Source: Moniliophthora roreri (Eukaryota; Basidiomycota; Agaricomycetes; Agaricales; Marasmiaceae). Taken from it: DNA of 64,000 nucleotides. The stretch covers positions 434,001 through 498,000 of the forward strand of contig LATX02000182.1 in assembly GCA_001466705.2 (NCBI GenBank), given 5' to 3'. Below are positions 62,728 to 64,000 of the stretch, piece by piece. Under the pieces are notes generated by a model that was given only the letters and a program-made list of their open reading frames with translations, was not told the DNA's origin and did not search any database. The number at the start of each line of letters is the position of its first letter. The first letter of the stretch is position 1. The position numbers and the translations under genes were made by a program.

Positions 62728-64000
62728 TTAGGTGACTGATTGGGCGACTGATGTCGATGAGGCACTGGCACTGAGGTCAAGGCTCCGTTCTCGATTGCAC
62801 ATTGTCAGACTAGTGAGGAGTTCAGCATGTTGGTGCAATTGAGATTTTGGTGGTGCCTTGAAAAAGCATATTCAGTATACTCTAGTGACCCGTCAGATCC
62901 TTGCTTTGCACACATACGTTGAACCAATCCAATGCAATCTGCGCGTTGTACAGAGGTACTTGTCCTTCAAAAGCTGAATGAGGAAAAGTATCTTTACGGG
63001 ACTTTAACAGTTCGATCAACTCGTCGTCGTCCGGAAGTCGAGTGAGATAGTATAGCCAAGTGTGTTCAGCACATTTCGTGAGGCGAAAATGAATATCAGC
63101 GGGAGATGTGATCCAAGAGGAGTGATCTGCTAGCAATGTTCGTCGTGGCAGTGGTTTGTGAAGGCTATACCCTGCGACATAGTGTTCACTAATAGGCTTT
63201 GTCTGTGCCACTGCCTTTCGCGAGATCTGGCGCAGGCGTGACAACAACGACTCAGATGGGATTATCGCTAATGGACGGCGAAGACAGTCCATGCGCCCTT
63301 GCTGAAGATCTACATAACAAATGTTGGTATGGAGAATGGAGGACAGGCTGTTTTTGAAGGAAGGCGAACAATTTCTAGACAATTGTTCCGCTTCTACACT
63401 CTTTGTATGTTCGAGAAAGCGTGAACAAGGCATTATGACCACAGCCTGTTTGGAGGTGGGAGAAGCAGCCCCTTCTCGAAAGAATGAGACCTGCATTTCA
63501 ACGTGATAATGGAAAAGCAGTTCATACACGAGATTGGTTCCTATTTCCTTCTCAATCGTCACGATGTCCAAATCTGCTGACGCAAGCGAGAACTTGAGTC
63601 CAGAAATTATCGCGTCTGTTGCCTCGACATCTGTAGTTGTCGGAAAGCCGACTTGAAAGTGGTTACACAATGCTCGGCATTTGTCTATGAATGCAATGGG
63701 AAATTTATCTAGAGACTATCACGATATCAGTAGTGGTAAACATAAAACCGTCATTTAGTATACCTTAGTCCAGGAGACTACATCTCGTAAAGTGTTGAGT
63801 TGGCAATCGAAATGAAGAAGTCTTTGCTGCCAGACCGATATCTTTGCTGCTGGCGAATCAGGGTGATACTGATTCTTATGAGGACCACAACGGTTTCCAT
63901 GCAATGTCATGGTGACGTACGAGTACGGATCGAACTCATCGAGAGCGGCGACGAGCTCTAAACTGGGGAACGCAAGCGTAGTGTCGAGACCAATTTTCGC
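62728..64000 (-). CDS. unrecognised protein, 5' end beyond the window
   Basis: An open frame enters from the right edge (GLDTTLAFPSLELVAAL, FDPYSYVTMTLHGNRCGPHK, WQQRLLHFDCQLNTLRDVV), then a GT-AG intron at about 63714-63766 joins FPIAFIDKCRALCNHFQVGFPTT. A frame of about 260 codons follows down to 62882. A GTATGT donor there could add a short Ser-rich final exon ending at 62728. Otherwise the protein stops at 62882. I recognise no domain. The protein is soluble-looking, with CADH- and HTWLYYLTRLPDDDELIELL-type helical segments. Function unknown. Confidence 0.6.

Overview
The window looks like nuclear DNA of a mushroom-forming basidiomycete (Agaricomycetes). The genes are split by many very short introns, mostly 47-60 nt and up to 16 exons per gene. 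The families seen fit that group: a DUF6534 membrane protein, a secreted DUF1996 protein, GMC oxidoreductases, a GPI-type GH16, and a KS-AT-DH-KR-ACP-reductase polyketide synthase. No tRNA, rRNA or CRISPR array was seen. Gene models below were built by hand from GT/GC-AG splice sites, reading phase and protein-family fit.

Layout. 1-5.1 kb: a decayed Ty3/gypsy LTR retrotransposon on the minus strand. Its gag is largely open, and its pol is broken by a frameshift and three in-frame stops. 5.1-8.8 kb: non-coding, repeat-like DNA with a poly-G tract. 8.8-9.5 kb: a small unrecognised four-exon gene. 10.4-12.8 kb: an amino acid/GABA-type permease with 16 exons. 13.9-16.3 kb: a single-pass membrane protein. 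16.8-21.8 kb: a class II alpha-mannosidase (GH38, Ams1 type). 22.8-24.3 kb: a GPI-anchored GH16 glucanase. 24.9-26.8 kb: a secreted DUF1996 protein.

26.8-58.4 kb looks like a polyketide biosynthetic cluster. It contains three copies of a LovC-like medium-chain reductase (one a pseudogene), a DUF6534 membrane protein, an NAD-dependent dihydroflavonol-reductase-like enzyme and two convergent GMC oxidoreductases (one intracellular-looking and possibly frameshifted, one with a signal peptide). It also contains a flavin-dependent halogenase and, divergent from the halogenase, a large polyketide synthase. The synthase has intact-looking KS, AT, DH, KR, ACP and C-terminal thioester-reductase domains, but its enoyl-reductase region is shrunken and lacks the nucleotide-binding glycine motif. 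A reasonable inference is that one of the stand-alone reductases supplies enoyl reduction in trans, the chain leaves as an aldehyde or alcohol, and the halogenase, GMC and NAD-reductase enzymes tailor it. I cannot match this gene combination to a named pathway from the sequence alone.

58.5-64 kb: a SET-domain lysine methyltransferase, a Tautomerase_3 family protein, a degraded tandem copy of the SET gene, and the 3' part of an unrecognised gene running off the right edge. Structural oddities include micro-exons (8, 12 and 19 nt in one GMC gene, possibly 2 nt in the DUF1996 gene), four GC-AG introns, and a GGGTTTT slippery heptamer at the retrotransposon gag-pol junction.
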